DNA of 64,000 bases from Marinilabilia salmonicolor JCM 21150 (GCF_000259075.1 NZ_AJKI01000007.1:1-64000); one strand, 5' to 3'; positions 1 to 8,187 are shown, counted from the first letter of the stretch. Numbers and translations: made by a program. The notes: generated by a model from the letters alone, not told the origin.

Positions 1-29
1 TTTGCCATCAAAGTAACGGCTGAAGACGG

Positions 30-165
30 GGGCTTACAATATGCGCGAGGCCGAAGGCTTACAATGCAGTGGAACCGGATACGTGAAAACTGTACAGCCT
101 GTCCCGATTATTTGCATCGGGATCCGGGTCTGCGAGGGGGGAGGCGGAGTAATCTGCTATCCTAT
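30..165 (+). mobile_element. Probable group II intron 3' end (domains V and VI), interrupted
   Basis: The segment 72-90 starts like intron domain V (GAACCGGA, then a GAAA loop) and 123-130 gives a partner strand (TCCGGGTC) that closes the basal helix with one mismatch. Between them, at the place of the usual domain V bulge, sit about 26 extra bases holding an inverted repeat (CCCGAT/ATCGGG). Bases 140-165 fold like domain VI: a GCGGA/TCTGC stem, an unpaired A, then an end in TAT, as expected for the branch point and splice site. The intron body and any reverse transcriptase would lie before the window. A direct repeat GGCTTACAAT (31-40, 56-65) is also present. The insertion would probably disable splicing. 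Read from memory of intron consensus, so tentative. Confidence 0.4.
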
Positions 166-419
166 CCCGATTGTATGGCATTATGACACGCATCATGAAA
201 TATATGATGACCATTTAGTTTTTATTGAAAAAATATATTATTTAGTCTATATTTATAACAATCAGACAAATAGAACTGTTTTAAAAAAATGATTTCCGAA
301 ACATCTGAAGAATCTTTAATTCTTCTTTGTTAGTAAGTCTTTTATCTATTAGTTGTTGAATAAAAGCATTATAACACTTTTAATAGAGTCATATTTATCG
401 ATATCTAAAAGACAAAATC

Positions 420-1058
420 ATGAAAAAGGGCATCATTTTTTTAATGTTTATGGCTTCGTTGGCATCATGCAAAACATACCAATTGACTTGGGATTATCCG
501 TCCAATGACACTCCTGACAGATTAAGGTGCAAACAAGTTGAAGCAAATGAAATTATTGTGAAAAGAAAATCAATTTTTTCGGATGAAGCATTGAAGAGAA
601 TTGATTTTTTTTATTACCCTGGCAAATATACAACAATCGAAACTGAATCATTAAGTGGGTCAAGATTGAAAATGATAAATAATTATCTAGGAGCAGATTC
701 TATTTCTAATTATCTAGGGACATGTAAAGTCACTTTATGCAAAACTAAACATTATATTGAAATAGGATACCTTGTTCCAACAGTATTGACACTTACTATG
801 ATAAACCTTTTAGGATTTCCAATTATAAGTCATGAAGTGCAGTTAGAATTAAAAGTAGAATTAGTTGATACCTTAGGTGAAAATGAGAAAGAAATTTATG
901 TTTCAGGTATTAATAAGTCATTTGCCGCATACTATTGGGGATATTCAGGTGTTGGAGCGATGAATGAAAATAGTGAATTGGGGGATATAACAGAAAAATT
1001 AGCTTTAAAAGATGCATTGGAAAAAATTAGCTTACAGTTAAACAAAAACATTGAGTAA
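420..1058 (+). CDS. Unrecognised lipoprotein
   Basis: A 212-residue protein with a clear lipoprotein signal: MKK start, hydrophobic core and lipobox LASC with the lipid cysteine at residue 17, so it should be anchored in a membrane facing the periplasm. The mature part is a mix of beta-rich segments with a hydrophobic stretch near residues 119-140 (PTVLTLTMINLLGFPII) that could be a membrane segment or buried strand. I do not recognise a family. Codon use is strongly AT-rich compared with genes after 6.5 kb, as in its two neighbours, which suggests transfer. It stands alone: no gene overlaps it and the next start is 83 bases on. Real coding is likely because of the signal peptide and an uninterrupted frame. 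Confidence 0.75.
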   Translation: MKKGIIFLMFMASLASCKTYQLTWDYPSNDTPDRLRCKQVEANEIIVKRKSIFSDEALKRIDFFYYPGKYTTIETESLSGSRLKMINNYLGADSISNYLGTCKVTLCKTKHYIEIGYLVPTVLTLTMINLLGFPIISHEVQLELKVELVDTLGENEKEIYVSGINKSFAAYYWGYSGVGAMNENSELGDITEKLALKDALEKISLQLNKNIE

Positions 1059-1141
1059 GAAGATGAATAAGCGCTACACAGTTTACCGCCATGCTCCGAA
1101 AAATCAAATATCCATAATGTTAACCTTAATAAAATAAAAAG

Positions 1142-1741
1142 ATGAAAAAAACAGTTTTTACATTACTTTCAATAATCTTCGCACTGAACATTTATTGTCA
1201 GACAGATATTGATAAAACTAAAATAGGTTATATAAATTGCATGCTGCCTTTAAGTTTTAATAAAGTCAAAGGAGCTAAATATGATGAGCTTAAGGAAATA
1301 ACTATATCACAAACAAAGCAGTTGTTAAAATCATACCCAAATACGGATGCTAATTCTATTTCTTTAGTTGGTTTTGATGTATACGAATCTTCTGATCAAA
1401 ATGTATTGATATTATTTCAGTCAATTAAGATTCAAATGGAGTTATCTGAGTTTTATTTAGATGAGATGAGAAATGAAGCAGTTGATAAAATTAATTGGGG
1501 TATTACAAATAATAAATTAAGCAAATGCTTTAAAAATGAGGTTACTTTGATTAATGGCAGTAAAGTCCATTATACTGATTTGTTAATAAGCAATGGTGCG
1601 AGAAATATTAATCTCAATTTTTGGAAAAAAGAATTTAAAAATATTACAAATGGAATTGCAATTATAGCAAATACCAATAATGATTATTTAGAAAATGAAA
1701 ATGAATTAAAAAAATTCATAAACAGTATTATAATTGAATAA
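1142..1741 (+). CDS. Unrecognised secreted protein
   Basis: A 199-residue protein with an N-terminal export signal (MKKTVFTLLSIIFALNIYC followed by Q), in the style of Bacteroidota type I signals that end before Q. The rest is rich in Asn, Lys and Ile, soluble in appearance, with no transmembrane segment. Towards the C-terminus a segment (about residues 135-195) with GSKVHYTDLLISNGARNINLNFWKK-like alternation suggests a small alpha/beta fold, perhaps of the kind that sits on the cell surface. No family recognised. AT-rich like its neighbour at 420-1058; the two may have arrived together but have no sequence resemblance that I can see. Confidence 0.7.
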   Translation: MKKTVFTLLSIIFALNIYCQTDIDKTKIGYINCMLPLSFNKVKGAKYDELKEITISQTKQLLKSYPNTDANSISLVGFDVYESSDQNVLILFQSIKIQMELSEFYLDEMRNEAVDKINWGITNNKLSKCFKNEVTLINGSKVHYTDLLISNGARNINLNFWKKEFKNITNGIAIIANTNNDYLENENELKKFINSIIIE

Positions 1742-1929
1742 TTTTGTATCCTTCCCTAAAAAACGGACAGTTTAAAACTAGACAAATTATGTAAAAATTA
1801 AGCAGGAAGACTCAGTTTCCATAAAGTAAAGATTGGAGAGTCTTGGCTAGATATAAATAAGAAATTTAGGGTAATACTGGAAAAAGGGTTTCAACTAAAT
1901 TCATAATATTTACAAAAGAGACTTATCAT

Positions 1930-2331
1930 ATGGAATACTTTGGTTCTTGTTTGTGCAAAGGAATTAAATTTAATGTTTTAGGTGACTTTGAGAGTTTTTA
2001 TTTATGTCATTGCAGATATTGTAGGAAAGATACAGGGTCAGCTCATGCTGCAAATTTATTTTCGACAACAGCTAAACTAAATTGGATAAAAACAGAAACT
2101 GAAATTAAAACATTTCAACCCCCCAAAAGTGACCATGTGAAAGCCTTTTGTACAAATTGTGGTTCAGCTTTGCCCAATTTACAGATGGATGGTAAACTGT
2201 TGGTTGTTCCAGCAGGATGTTTAGATACTCATTTAGAAAAACGACCTAATGGACATATTTTCATCTCAGATAAAGCATGTTGGGATGAGTCGCTGGAAGA
2301 AATAAATAAATTTGGACGTTTCCCTGAATAA
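1930..2331 (+). CDS. GFA/CENP-V family zinc protein
   Basis: A 133-residue protein with the full cysteine pattern of the GFA (glutathione-dependent formaldehyde-activating enzyme-like) family: C7-x-C9, C26-x-C28-xx-C31 and C74-xx-C77, which bind structural and catalytic zinc in the Mss4-like fold. Family members are cytoplasmic; some are linked to S-hydroxymethylglutathione chemistry, but most have no proven activity, so only the family can be named. Length is normal for the family. The start ATG at 1930 follows an in-frame region with no better start. It is AT-rich and flanked by unrelated single genes, the usual setting for such a gene in acquired DNA. Confidence 0.88.
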   Translation: MEYFGSCLCKGIKFNVLGDFESFYLCHCRYCRKDTGSAHAANLFSTTAKLNWIKTETEIKTFQPPKSDHVKAFCTNCGSALPNLQMDGKLLVVPAGCLDTHLEKRPNGHIFISDKACWDESLEEINKFGRFPE

Positions 2332-2596
2332 CCACTAAAAATAAAGAGATTTGCTCCTGTATTTTGATATTAGTTGACATTGAGGAACAACTGAATTGAG
2401 GTTAATCTATAAGCTAAAACGAAGGGTAAAGTGCTGTCTAATGTGCCAGCCGGGGGTCCATGGCATAAAATGGGGTTCATGCTCCCCGTCATCAGCGTTT
2501 GGCCAGGAAATTTCGCAACTGGCAAAAATGCACCGGCTACTTGCATGCAACTGAGACGGTGTGGTTAATTTAAAAAAACTGTCGTTCCAAAATATT

Positions 2597-3628
2597 ATGA
2601 CAAAGAAAAAAACAAAACAAATAATCAGAATCATGCTACTGGTGGGAACCATCGTTTCTATGTTCTTTGTACCATGGCTTTTGGTTAAGGCGTGGATACT
2701 TCCCTTGCCGGATACGGTTCAAGAGCAGTTAGATGAGGCTATTGGTCATGGATTTGACGGAATGATTGTTTACATAGATGAGGCTGGTAAAACACCGCAA
2801 TATCTTGCATCTGGCTGGCACGATCGGGAATTTAGGATACCTGCAAAACCTCACGCTCTATTTAAAATTGCCAGCATCAGCAAGCTATATGATGCTGTGG
2901 CTGTTACCAAATTGGTTCGTGATGAACGTCTTTCTTTGGATAAAACCATCGCCGATTATTTACCGGAACTTGTGGGAAGAATCGAAAACGCAGAGAAAAT
3001 TACTTTGAGATTGATGATTCAGCATAGAAGTGGCATCCCCAATTTTACAGATTCTCCTAATTTCTGGGCTGCTCCAACCGAGACCTATGAAGAAAGTCTT
3101 GCATTGATTCAAGGAAAGCCGGCCAATTTTAATCCTGGAGAAGATTATGAATATAGTAATACGAATTACCTTCTGATTAACAGGATTATGGATGATGTTT
3201 TGGGATATCCTAATTTTCAATTTATCCGTAAAGAAATTTTAGAGCCTCTAAATCTAAATAATACTTATAGTTCATTAAGTGAGGTAAATATGAATGAGGT
3301 GATGAGTGGCTATCATGTAGGACACCCTTTTGATTTAAAGGCTGACGAACACGGCATGTTAGCTACAGCAGAAGATGTGGGTATATTCATAAGGGCATTG
3401 AACAATGGATCATTGTTTAAGCCCGGAGAAAAAGAAATTTACTCTGCTATTTATGAATATGAACACGGCGGTTGGGTTCCCGGTTATCAAAGTTTTGCAA
3501 AGTATCATAAGGACATTGATGCTGTTTTTGTTGGATTCTACAGTACAACCGATTCTAAACTGTACAATTGGAATTTATCGGAAATTATTAATAGTAGAAT
3601 AGTTAAGATAATTAGAAATAAAAGCTAA
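2597..3628 (+). CDS. Serine hydrolase of the beta-lactamase/D-Ala-D-Ala carboxypeptidase class
   Basis: From the ATG at 2597 the protein has 343 residues: a basic N-terminus (MTKKKTK), one hydrophobic membrane or signal segment (about 10-35), then a class C-like beta-lactamase domain. The three active-site motifs are visible: SISK (S93-xx-K96), YSN (Y186-S-N188) and HGG (H290). The family cuts or transfers acyl groups on peptidoglycan peptides, esters or peptides; resistance cannot be inferred. An upstream in-frame start at 2561 adds 12 residues without a signal-like pattern, so I prefer 2597. The C-terminal third is short, without the extra lipocalin domain of larger relatives. It stands alone in the acquired block. 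Confidence 0.88.
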   Translation: MTKKKTKQIIRIMLLVGTIVSMFFVPWLLVKAWILPLPDTVQEQLDEAIGHGFDGMIVYIDEAGKTPQYLASGWHDREFRIPAKPHALFKIASISKLYDAVAVTKLVRDERLSLDKTIADYLPELVGRIENAEKITLRLMIQHRSGIPNFTDSPNFWAAPTETYEESLALIQGKPANFNPGEDYEYSNTNYLLINRIMDDVLGYPNFQFIRKEILEPLNLNNTYSSLSEVNMNEVMSGYHVGHPFDLKADEHGMLATAEDVGIFIRALNNGSLFKPGEKEIYSAIYEYEHGGWVPGYQSFAKYHKDIDAVFVGFYSTTDSKLYNWNLSEIINSRIVKIIRNKS

Positions 3629-3766
3629 GCACATGCTGTCACAGCCAAAAGGGTTTCAGTGGTATGCGAAGGTTTGTAGCCCGCTTCAAATTTATATGTA
3701 TCTTGATAGATGATTCGTCCGCAATCCCTTACTGGCTATGCCGCCAACAGTTACCGTAATTATTAA

Positions 3767-3919
3767 AGTGCTTTGGATAATCTATTCACCGCGTACAGGA
3801 TATACATTGAAACAAATTCTGATTAGATTAAAGACAGTGAGAAATTGATTAGTATTATGGTTTCTAAATTAACGGAACTGAAAAAAACAGATTTGATAAA
3901 TGAAATGGCTAAGGGGTAA
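3767..3919 (+). pseudogene. Decayed C-terminal gene fragment
   Basis: One frame from 3767 to the TAA at 3917-3919 reads as protein-like sequence on both sides of a single in-frame TAG (about 3824): a segment resembling ALDNLFTAYRIYIETNSD, then a helix-rich tail ending LTELKKTDLINEMAKG. The composition is that of a real protein rather than random translation, but no start codon or upstream part is present. I cannot assign a family. The rest of 3629-4062 shows nothing recognisable apart from the promoter next to the DUF502 gene. Confidence 0.3.
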
Positions 3920-4029
3920 GTCTACAAGATGTATTGATTTTTGATTATCGAATAACCGGATAATCAAATAATGAACAAGAGAATATTAGTTGGAATTTTT
4001 CGGGAATGATCAATAGGAAGTATCGTAAT

Positions 4030-4058
4030 TTTGGTCATTATTGATGCTGATAATTTTG
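4030..4058 (+). promoter_or_regulatory. Candidate promoter of the DUF502 gene
   Basis: TTTG (4030-4033), 17 bases, TAATTTTG (4051-4058), a full match to the Bacteroidota pattern. The -7 element ends only 4 bases before the ATG at 4063, so transcripts from it would be nearly leaderless. A second TAATTTTG at 4026-4033 would give a normal leader but has no visible -33 element. Confidence 0.4.
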
Positions 4059-4062
4059 TTTT

Positions 4063-4629
4063 ATGAAGAAAATTTTAAATTATTTCCTTCAGGGTTTACT
4101 CTATTTAGCTCCCTTTGGAATAACGACTTACATTATCTATGTTCTTTTTAGTTTTACTGATAATCTCCTGGAGGATATCCTGAAGAAATATCTTGGAACA
4201 GATATTCCGGGTCTGGGTTTAGTATTCATTTTCTTTTTTCTGGTGTTGGTGGGAATTATTGGCAGTAGCATTCTTGCCAGACCATTTAAAGTTTTCTTTA
4301 ACAGACTCATTGAAAAGGCACCACTGTTAAAATTTATTTATTCCGCATTGAATGACCTTTTTTCTGCCTTTGTTGGGAAAGAGAGGAAATTTAAAAAACC
4401 TGTCATTGTTCTGGTTAATCCCATTTCCAATTTGGAAAAGCTGGGTTTTATTACAGAAGAGGATCTGAGCAAGCTTGATGAAAAAGAGAAGGTTGCCGTT
4501 TACTTTCCTCATTCCTATAATTTTTCAGGTGAGTTGTTTATTGTTCCAAAGAACCAGGTTCGGTCTATTGATGTAAATCCTGCGGTTTTGATGAAATTTA
4601 TCGTTTCTGGTGGTGCTACCGGAATCTGA
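4063..4629 (+). CDS. DUF502 family inner membrane protein
   Basis: A 188-residue membrane protein with the DUF502 layout: two transmembrane segments near the N-terminus (about 10-30 and 49-72, including LVFIFFFLVLVGIIGSS), then a soluble domain of alternating strands that ends in the family's glycine-rich tail (SGGATGI). The middle segment with the LLKFIYSALNDLFSAF stretch is also typical. The biochemical role of the family is unknown; members occur widely in bacteria and in plant membranes. It is a single gene, followed by about 180 bases and then the first copy of a small RNA candidate. GC content moves here towards that of the chromosomal backbone. Confidence 0.9.
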   Translation: MKKILNYFLQGLLYLAPFGITTYIIYVLFSFTDNLLEDILKKYLGTDIPGLGLVFIFFFLVLVGIIGSSILARPFKVFFNRLIEKAPLLKFIYSALNDLFSAFVGKERKFKKPVIVLVNPISNLEKLGFITEEDLSKLDEKEKVAVYFPHSYNFSGELFIVPKNQVRSIDVNPAVLMKFIVSGGATGI

Positions 4630-4810
4630 ATGACAAATACTTCATTTTTTGTGAATATTGGAGACTGACGGTTTCAGGTTGGGATTATGGTTTTTATTAA
4701 ACAGAACTGCTTGGATTTTAGAGTGGTTTGGTGCGTTAAAGAGGTTATGGTTTTGATGGTGATGATAATTTGGAGACGGGTATTAGAATATAGAGAATTT
4801 TTCACCTACG

Positions 4811-4842
4811 TTTGCAATTCCAAATCTATCATTATAGATTTG
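4811..4842 (+). promoter_or_regulatory. Promoter of small RNA candidate, copy 1
   Basis: TTTG (4811-4814), 20 bases, TAGATTTG (4835-4842): a complete Bacteroidota -33/-7 pair placed immediately before the conserved segment and hairpin at 4850-4899, with no open reading frame that needs it. Confidence 0.6.
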
Positions 4843-4847
4843 TTTTG

Positions 4848-4899
4848 GGGTAGGGTTAAGGTCAAAGGTCTGTCGGAAAGCTGGCAGGCCTTTCTTTTT
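4848..4899 (+). ncRNA. Small RNA candidate, copy 1 (about 50 nt)
   Basis: A short unit with its own promoter: a single-stranded 5' part (GGGGTAGGGTTAAGG, 4847-4861), then a hairpin whose arms 4864-4874 and 4883-4893 pair over all 11 positions (two G-T pairs), and a final T run (4895-4899), so transcription should start near 4848 and stop near 4899. The same arrangement recurs at 7912-8003. The loops are GGAAAGCT here and GGAATGCC in copy 2; the outer loop bases can pair in both, G-T here and G-C there, which supports a folded RNA rather than chance. The terminator is part of the RNA. No known RNA family is recognised. Confidence 0.5.
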
Positions 4900-5032
4900 A
4901 TGCGGAAATATCCTTAGGATTTATTTTTTCTTCCCGGATGAAACTATTGAATTTAAAGTTTTCTTTATTCGAATAAAAATCCCATTTTTATACTTAAATT
5001 AATCTTTTTGTTAATCAAAAATTCTTTTGAAC

Positions 5033-5548
5033 ATGAAAAAGTTATTTTTACTGAGTCTTTCAGTGCTTCTTTGCGGAAGTCTTTTTGCACAGTCATTCGA
5101 TTCCTCTAAGTTACGCGCAGGAGCAGGGTTCTTTTATACTTCTGAAATCCAAAATATGGGTCTTACATTGAACGGAGTTTATGAGATTGATGAAACATGG
5201 GAAGGTTCTCTGGGATTTACCCATGTCTTTGAAAAAGATAATTTAAATTGGAATATGCTGGATTTGGATGGTCATTATATTTTTCATGAAGAAAGTGATG
5301 ATCTGAATATTTACGGTCTGGCCGGTCTGTCTTTTACTTTCTGGAAAGTCACCATTCCGGCTATGGACCTTGGCATGTTCGGTTCAACTGACGAACAGGA
5401 AGAAACCGGTTCTGAAATAGGTTTAAACCTGGGTATTGGAGCCAACTACAGAATTGCTGATAATCTTAACCTGGCCCCGGAATTAAGATATACCATTATT
5501 GATGGTTCTTATTTCAGATTGGGAGCAACTTTACAATATATGTTCTAA
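5033..5548 (+). CDS. Outer membrane beta-barrel protein
   Basis: Starting at the ATG at 5033 (two codons after an in-frame TTG), the protein has 171 residues: a signal peptide (MKKLFLLSLSVLLCGSLFAQ) and then eight or so amphipathic strands with alternating aromatic and polar residues, ending in a C-terminal strand with terminal phenylalanine (LGATLQYMF), the usual signal for outer membrane insertion. It resembles the small OmpA/OmpX-like 'outer membrane beta-barrel' group common in Bacteroidota. Ligand unknown. It is a single gene closed by a strong terminator. Confidence 0.85.
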   Translation: MKKLFLLSLSVLLCGSLFAQSFDSSKLRAGAGFFYTSEIQNMGLTLNGVYEIDETWEGSLGFTHVFEKDNLNWNMLDLDGHYIFHEESDDLNIYGLAGLSFTFWKVTIPAMDLGMFGSTDEQEETGSEIGLNLGIGANYRIADNLNLAPELRYTIIDGSYFRLGATLQYMF

Positions 5549-5575
5549 AATACAAACCAATTTCCGGAATCAGAG

Positions 5576-5615
5576 GAAAAATGGAGACACCGTGTTGGTT
5601 GTCTCCATTTTTTTA
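5576..5615 (+). terminator. Intrinsic terminator after the beta-barrel gene
   Basis: Hairpin with arms ATGGAGACA (5581-5589) and TGTCTCCAT (5600-5608) followed by a run of T, 28 bases after the stop of the barrel gene. Confidence 0.85.
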
Positions 5616-6530
5616 TTCACCATGTACTATTTATTTAACATCAATAATTTTAAACTAATAATCCCTATAGTTGCCTGACATCAGACCGAATAGTATTGAA
5701 TGATTGGGAAGTTTTACTTTTGTGCCGGGACCTTAAATGATTCAGAACTTTTATATACCTCGGTTGTTTTTTTGCTATCATTATTCTTCGAAATGTAAGT
5801 CTCGCCAATTCGGCATTCTTAAACAACCCATGTTTCTTTTTAACGGTGTTATAAATAAAATACAAACTCCCGTTTTTCTCAAAATCAATAAATGAGTTGT
5901 TTCTCACACTTTACAAACATAAGGGCTATCAATATGGTAATTAAGCCCTCTAAAACTTTAGCAGAATAAGTCATTTTCCTTTTTTAAATTTGTTATATAA
6001 TTACTGCCATTCACTCAGGTGATGGCATTTAAGACTTTCTTTTAATGATCTTTGAAAAAAGCAAGTGGAGGTAATTTTTTTGCTATGACGGATATGTCAG
6101 AGCGGTTACCATCAAAACACAGGTACACAACTTGAGACTTTTTTGTGAAAAAAATATAGAAAGCTGTCAAATATTATTTTTTTTCATTTTGCCTATCCCC
6201 AAAAGATTGAAAAAATTTTCTGAGGACAGCCGTATTGCAAGCAGTTGGTTATAATTAACTTGTGCTCAGTATCTTTTTGTCTTATATTGAGCTAATTGCA
6301 GAAGAATCAGGTTGAAAGTTGTTTATTCAGGGTTTGAAAGGAACACTGGTTTTTTTAAGGTGTACAAAACATAGAAACGGGATTTTATTGGTTCCGGATT
6401 TTTATTATCTGATAAATTCAAACCGCGAATGCAACAAGCATGAATTTTGGAATGCTAAATTCTCACAAGAGCATGAATAAGATTCATCGTGAGTTCCATT
6501 CGGCCAATGAATTAACTAAACTTTGCACGG
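5616..6530 (+). other. Long intergenic region without a convincing gene
   Basis: About 900 AT-rich bases. A minus-strand frame of 80 codons (5665-5907) has no start signal or recognisable domain and I do not call it. One hairpin is visible at 6005-6027 (TGCCAT/ATGGCA with an inner CAC/GTG pair) followed by a T-rich stretch, perhaps a terminator of a lost gene. No repeat shared with the rest of the window was seen here. Confidence 0.5.
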
Positions 6531-7802
6531 ATGAAGAAACCCATTATTTTAATCATGTTCACCGTTTTTGTCGTCTCAGGTTGTGACCTTATCGACAAAA
6601 TTAAAGAATTTCTGGGAGTGACGGTGCCCAATGCCACGGAAGAAGCAGTTGCTGTAATAGACCGGGGTATAGGTGAATTGAGCGTAGCATCGGCTGACTG
6701 GCAGGATGTTTTGACAGGGGTTTTGGAAGAGTTGCCTGAAGACGTTCAGAGTACTATTAAAACGGAAGTCTCAGAATTAATGCAACGTGGGATTGCCACC
6801 ACGGGGACGGAACTCAGATGCAATGTTGATTTTTTGCGTATCCGGATGAGGCAGGGGCTGGAGAGAATTAAAGCCCGGATTCTGGGAACCGAGCTGCCAC
6901 CCCTTGAGCCACAGCTTTGTCAGGTGGTGCCGTCAGCCATTGATATGTCCCTAAACCAGGATAGGCGGAATAAAATCGAATTTTTCGGATATGACTTTGA
7001 TCGCACGGAAATTACTGTATTGTTGATTGAAGGAAATCGGCAGATTGATATTACCCGAAATCTTGACCGCCCATCCCATTATCATATGACGCTGAATTTG
7101 GGTTCATCCGGAGCCAACCTTACCGCACAGAGTAGTAGAATTATATTGAAATGGGGAGGAAGAGAAATTTCCTCCCTTGGAATTATTCAACCGGAACCCA
7201 ATATTTGCCAAACCCGATTTGATAATTTTAGACCTTCTAATGTGTCGGTAATGCCGGGCCATGCAACCAAACCCGGGAAAAGCAGAGGAGATAAGGAGTT
7301 TGGTGGTCATGGTCCGTATATGTATTGCCAAGTAAGACTGATAAATGAAGGCACCCGGTTAAGAGCAAAGGTATATGTAACAGCCAGTGAAACCAAACGT
7401 GACTGGACCTATGGAAGAGGGGAGCGGACTTTTACAATTTATACCCCAGATCCCGGCTATGAGATTGAAGAGGTTATTTCTCCTGCAGTGGCTTCATATT
7501 CTTATACCGATAATGATCTTGCTGAGGATGTTTTTGCAGGGAGTGGCCCTGTTCAGAAGTTCAATTTTAATGGTGATGGTCCAGGATCCGACATCGGTAA
7601 AAATACCAAAGTGGAGATACAATTCAATGCTTTGCGTGTTCAACTAAAAGAAACCGGAAATTGCGTTTCCAGTGCGATGTTACGGAACATTCAATTGCAG
7701 GATGCCATTAGTCCTGTTTTAATTCGCAAAATGGAACGGACACCCCAAATTCGGTTTATGGCCCCATCTGAATACGAACTGAGAGATTCAATAATTCATT
7801 AA
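6531..7802 (+). CDS. Unrecognised large lipoprotein
   Basis: A 423-residue protein with a lipoprotein signal (MKKPIILIMFTVFVVSGC, lipid cysteine at 18). Residues 19-120 look helical (many Glu, Val and Leu, with heptad-like spacing); the remaining part is beta-rich, with two cysteines in the middle (near 118-130) and two more later, compatible with disulfides after export. A sequence KPGKSRGDKEFGGHGPYMYC near the middle and a long region of polar strands suggest a beta-sandwich that binds something outside the cell. No family recognised. It is a single gene; the second small RNA candidate lies about 110 bases after it. Codon use matches the chromosomal backbone. Confidence 0.8.
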   Translation: MKKPIILIMFTVFVVSGCDLIDKIKEFLGVTVPNATEEAVAVIDRGIGELSVASADWQDVLTGVLEELPEDVQSTIKTEVSELMQRGIATTGTELRCNVDFLRIRMRQGLERIKARILGTELPPLEPQLCQVVPSAIDMSLNQDRRNKIEFFGYDFDRTEITVLLIEGNRQIDITRNLDRPSHYHMTLNLGSSGANLTAQSSRIILKWGGREISSLGIIQPEPNICQTRFDNFRPSNVSVMPGHATKPGKSRGDKEFGGHGPYMYCQVRLINEGTRLRAKVYVTASETKRDWTYGRGERTFTIYTPDPGYEIEEVISPAVASYSYTDNDLAEDVFAGSGPVQKFNFNGDGPGSDIGKNTKVEIQFNALRVQLKETGNCVSSAMLRNIQLQDAISPVLIRKMERTPQIRFMAPSEYELRDSIIH

Positions 7803-7911
7803 TGATGTTGATAGTTAGGTGTTTGGGTGATAAAACTTGTTGATGCATAGGCGTATTATGAATGCAATACATTTTTTAACTATAGGATAAGTAGTAAAAA
7901 TGAAAAAAAAT

Positions 7912-7942
7912 TTTGCCATTTCCATTTACTCCATTATATTTG
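7912..7942 (+). promoter_or_regulatory. Promoter of small RNA candidate, copy 2
   Basis: TTTG (7912-7915), 19 bases, TATATTTG (7935-7942), a complete Bacteroidota promoter directly before the second copy of the GGGTTAGGGTTAAGG segment. Confidence 0.6.
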
Positions 7943-7946
7943 CATC

Positions 7947-8003
7947 GGGTTAGGGTTAAGGTTTGAAAGGTCTGTCGGAATGCCGGCAGGCCTTTCTTTT
8001 TTT
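7947..8003 (+). ncRNA. Small RNA candidate, copy 2 (about 55 nt)
   Basis: Second copy of the unit at 4811-4899. After the promoter comes GGGTTAGGGTTAAGG (7947-7961), then a hairpin with arms 7966-7976 and 7985-7995, extended by two G-C pairs into a four-base loop, and seven T (7997-8003). Between the two copies the 5' segment and stem are nearly identical while flanking sequence outside promoter and hairpin differs, so the conserved unit is promoter, RNA and terminator only. The 5' part has runs of G that could form a two-layer quadruplex or pair with C-rich targets; this is inference. Confidence 0.5.
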
Positions 8004-8080
8004 ATAAGCTTTTTGTTTCTTTCCATTTTAATCTATAGTCTTAAGGTTGGCTAAAGTTTAAAATAACGTTTTTGCAATTA

Positions 8081-8112
8081 GAGATTCTTCGGGCAAGGCC
8101 CTCGCAATGACA
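8081..8112 (+). repeat. Short dispersed repeat, copy 1
   Basis: The segment beginning GAGATTCTTCGGG and continuing to CTCGCAATGACA resembles 20353-20384, which has the same order of blocks (GAGATT, CTTCGGG, GGCCCTC, then ATGA). Such short palindromic intergenic repeats are common in Bacteroidota. It lies just before the perfect hairpin at 8131-8187. Confidence 0.45.
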
Positions 8113-8130
8113 AAGACCCCGGTCGATGGA

Positions 8131-8187
8131 GAAGAAGTTAGCAGAGGGCAGGGCCGCGTTGCCGCCCTGCCCTCTGCTAACTTCTTC
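8131..8187. repeat. Perfect 24-bp inverted repeat
   Basis: Arms 8131-8154 and 8164-8187 are exact reverse complements over 24 bases (starting GAAGAAGTTAGCAG) around a 9-base loop, flanked by near-matching ATGG/CCAT. It is GC-richer than its surroundings and is not followed by a T run on the plus strand, so it is not a typical terminator; an extragenic palindrome or a small non-autonomous element is more likely. It sits between an unknown lipoprotein and the SulP gene. The rest of 8188-8437 holds only a TAAATTTG -7-like box (8339-8346) that may serve the SulP gene. Confidence 0.75.

Noticed and set aside
41-292. 83-codon plus-strand frame at the window start
   Set aside because: It runs across the intron-like structure and a palindromic repeat, and its translation has no protein-like pattern.
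2407-2652. 81-codon minus-strand frame over the start of the serine hydrolase gene
   Set aside because: It overlaps the better supported hydrolase gene and has no recognisable domain; the start region could be a remnant of mobile DNA but nothing supports it.
420-3628. Integron cassette array
   Set aside because: Single genes with unrelated functions suggested cassettes, but no attC-like core sites or conserved spacers were found between them.
4687-4917. 76-codon plus-strand frame
   Set aside because: It runs straight through the promoter and hairpin of the small RNA candidate and is not matched around copy 2.
5665-5907. 80-codon minus-strand frame
   Set aside because: No signal, domain or neighbour supports it; composition is compatible with chance in AT-rich DNA.
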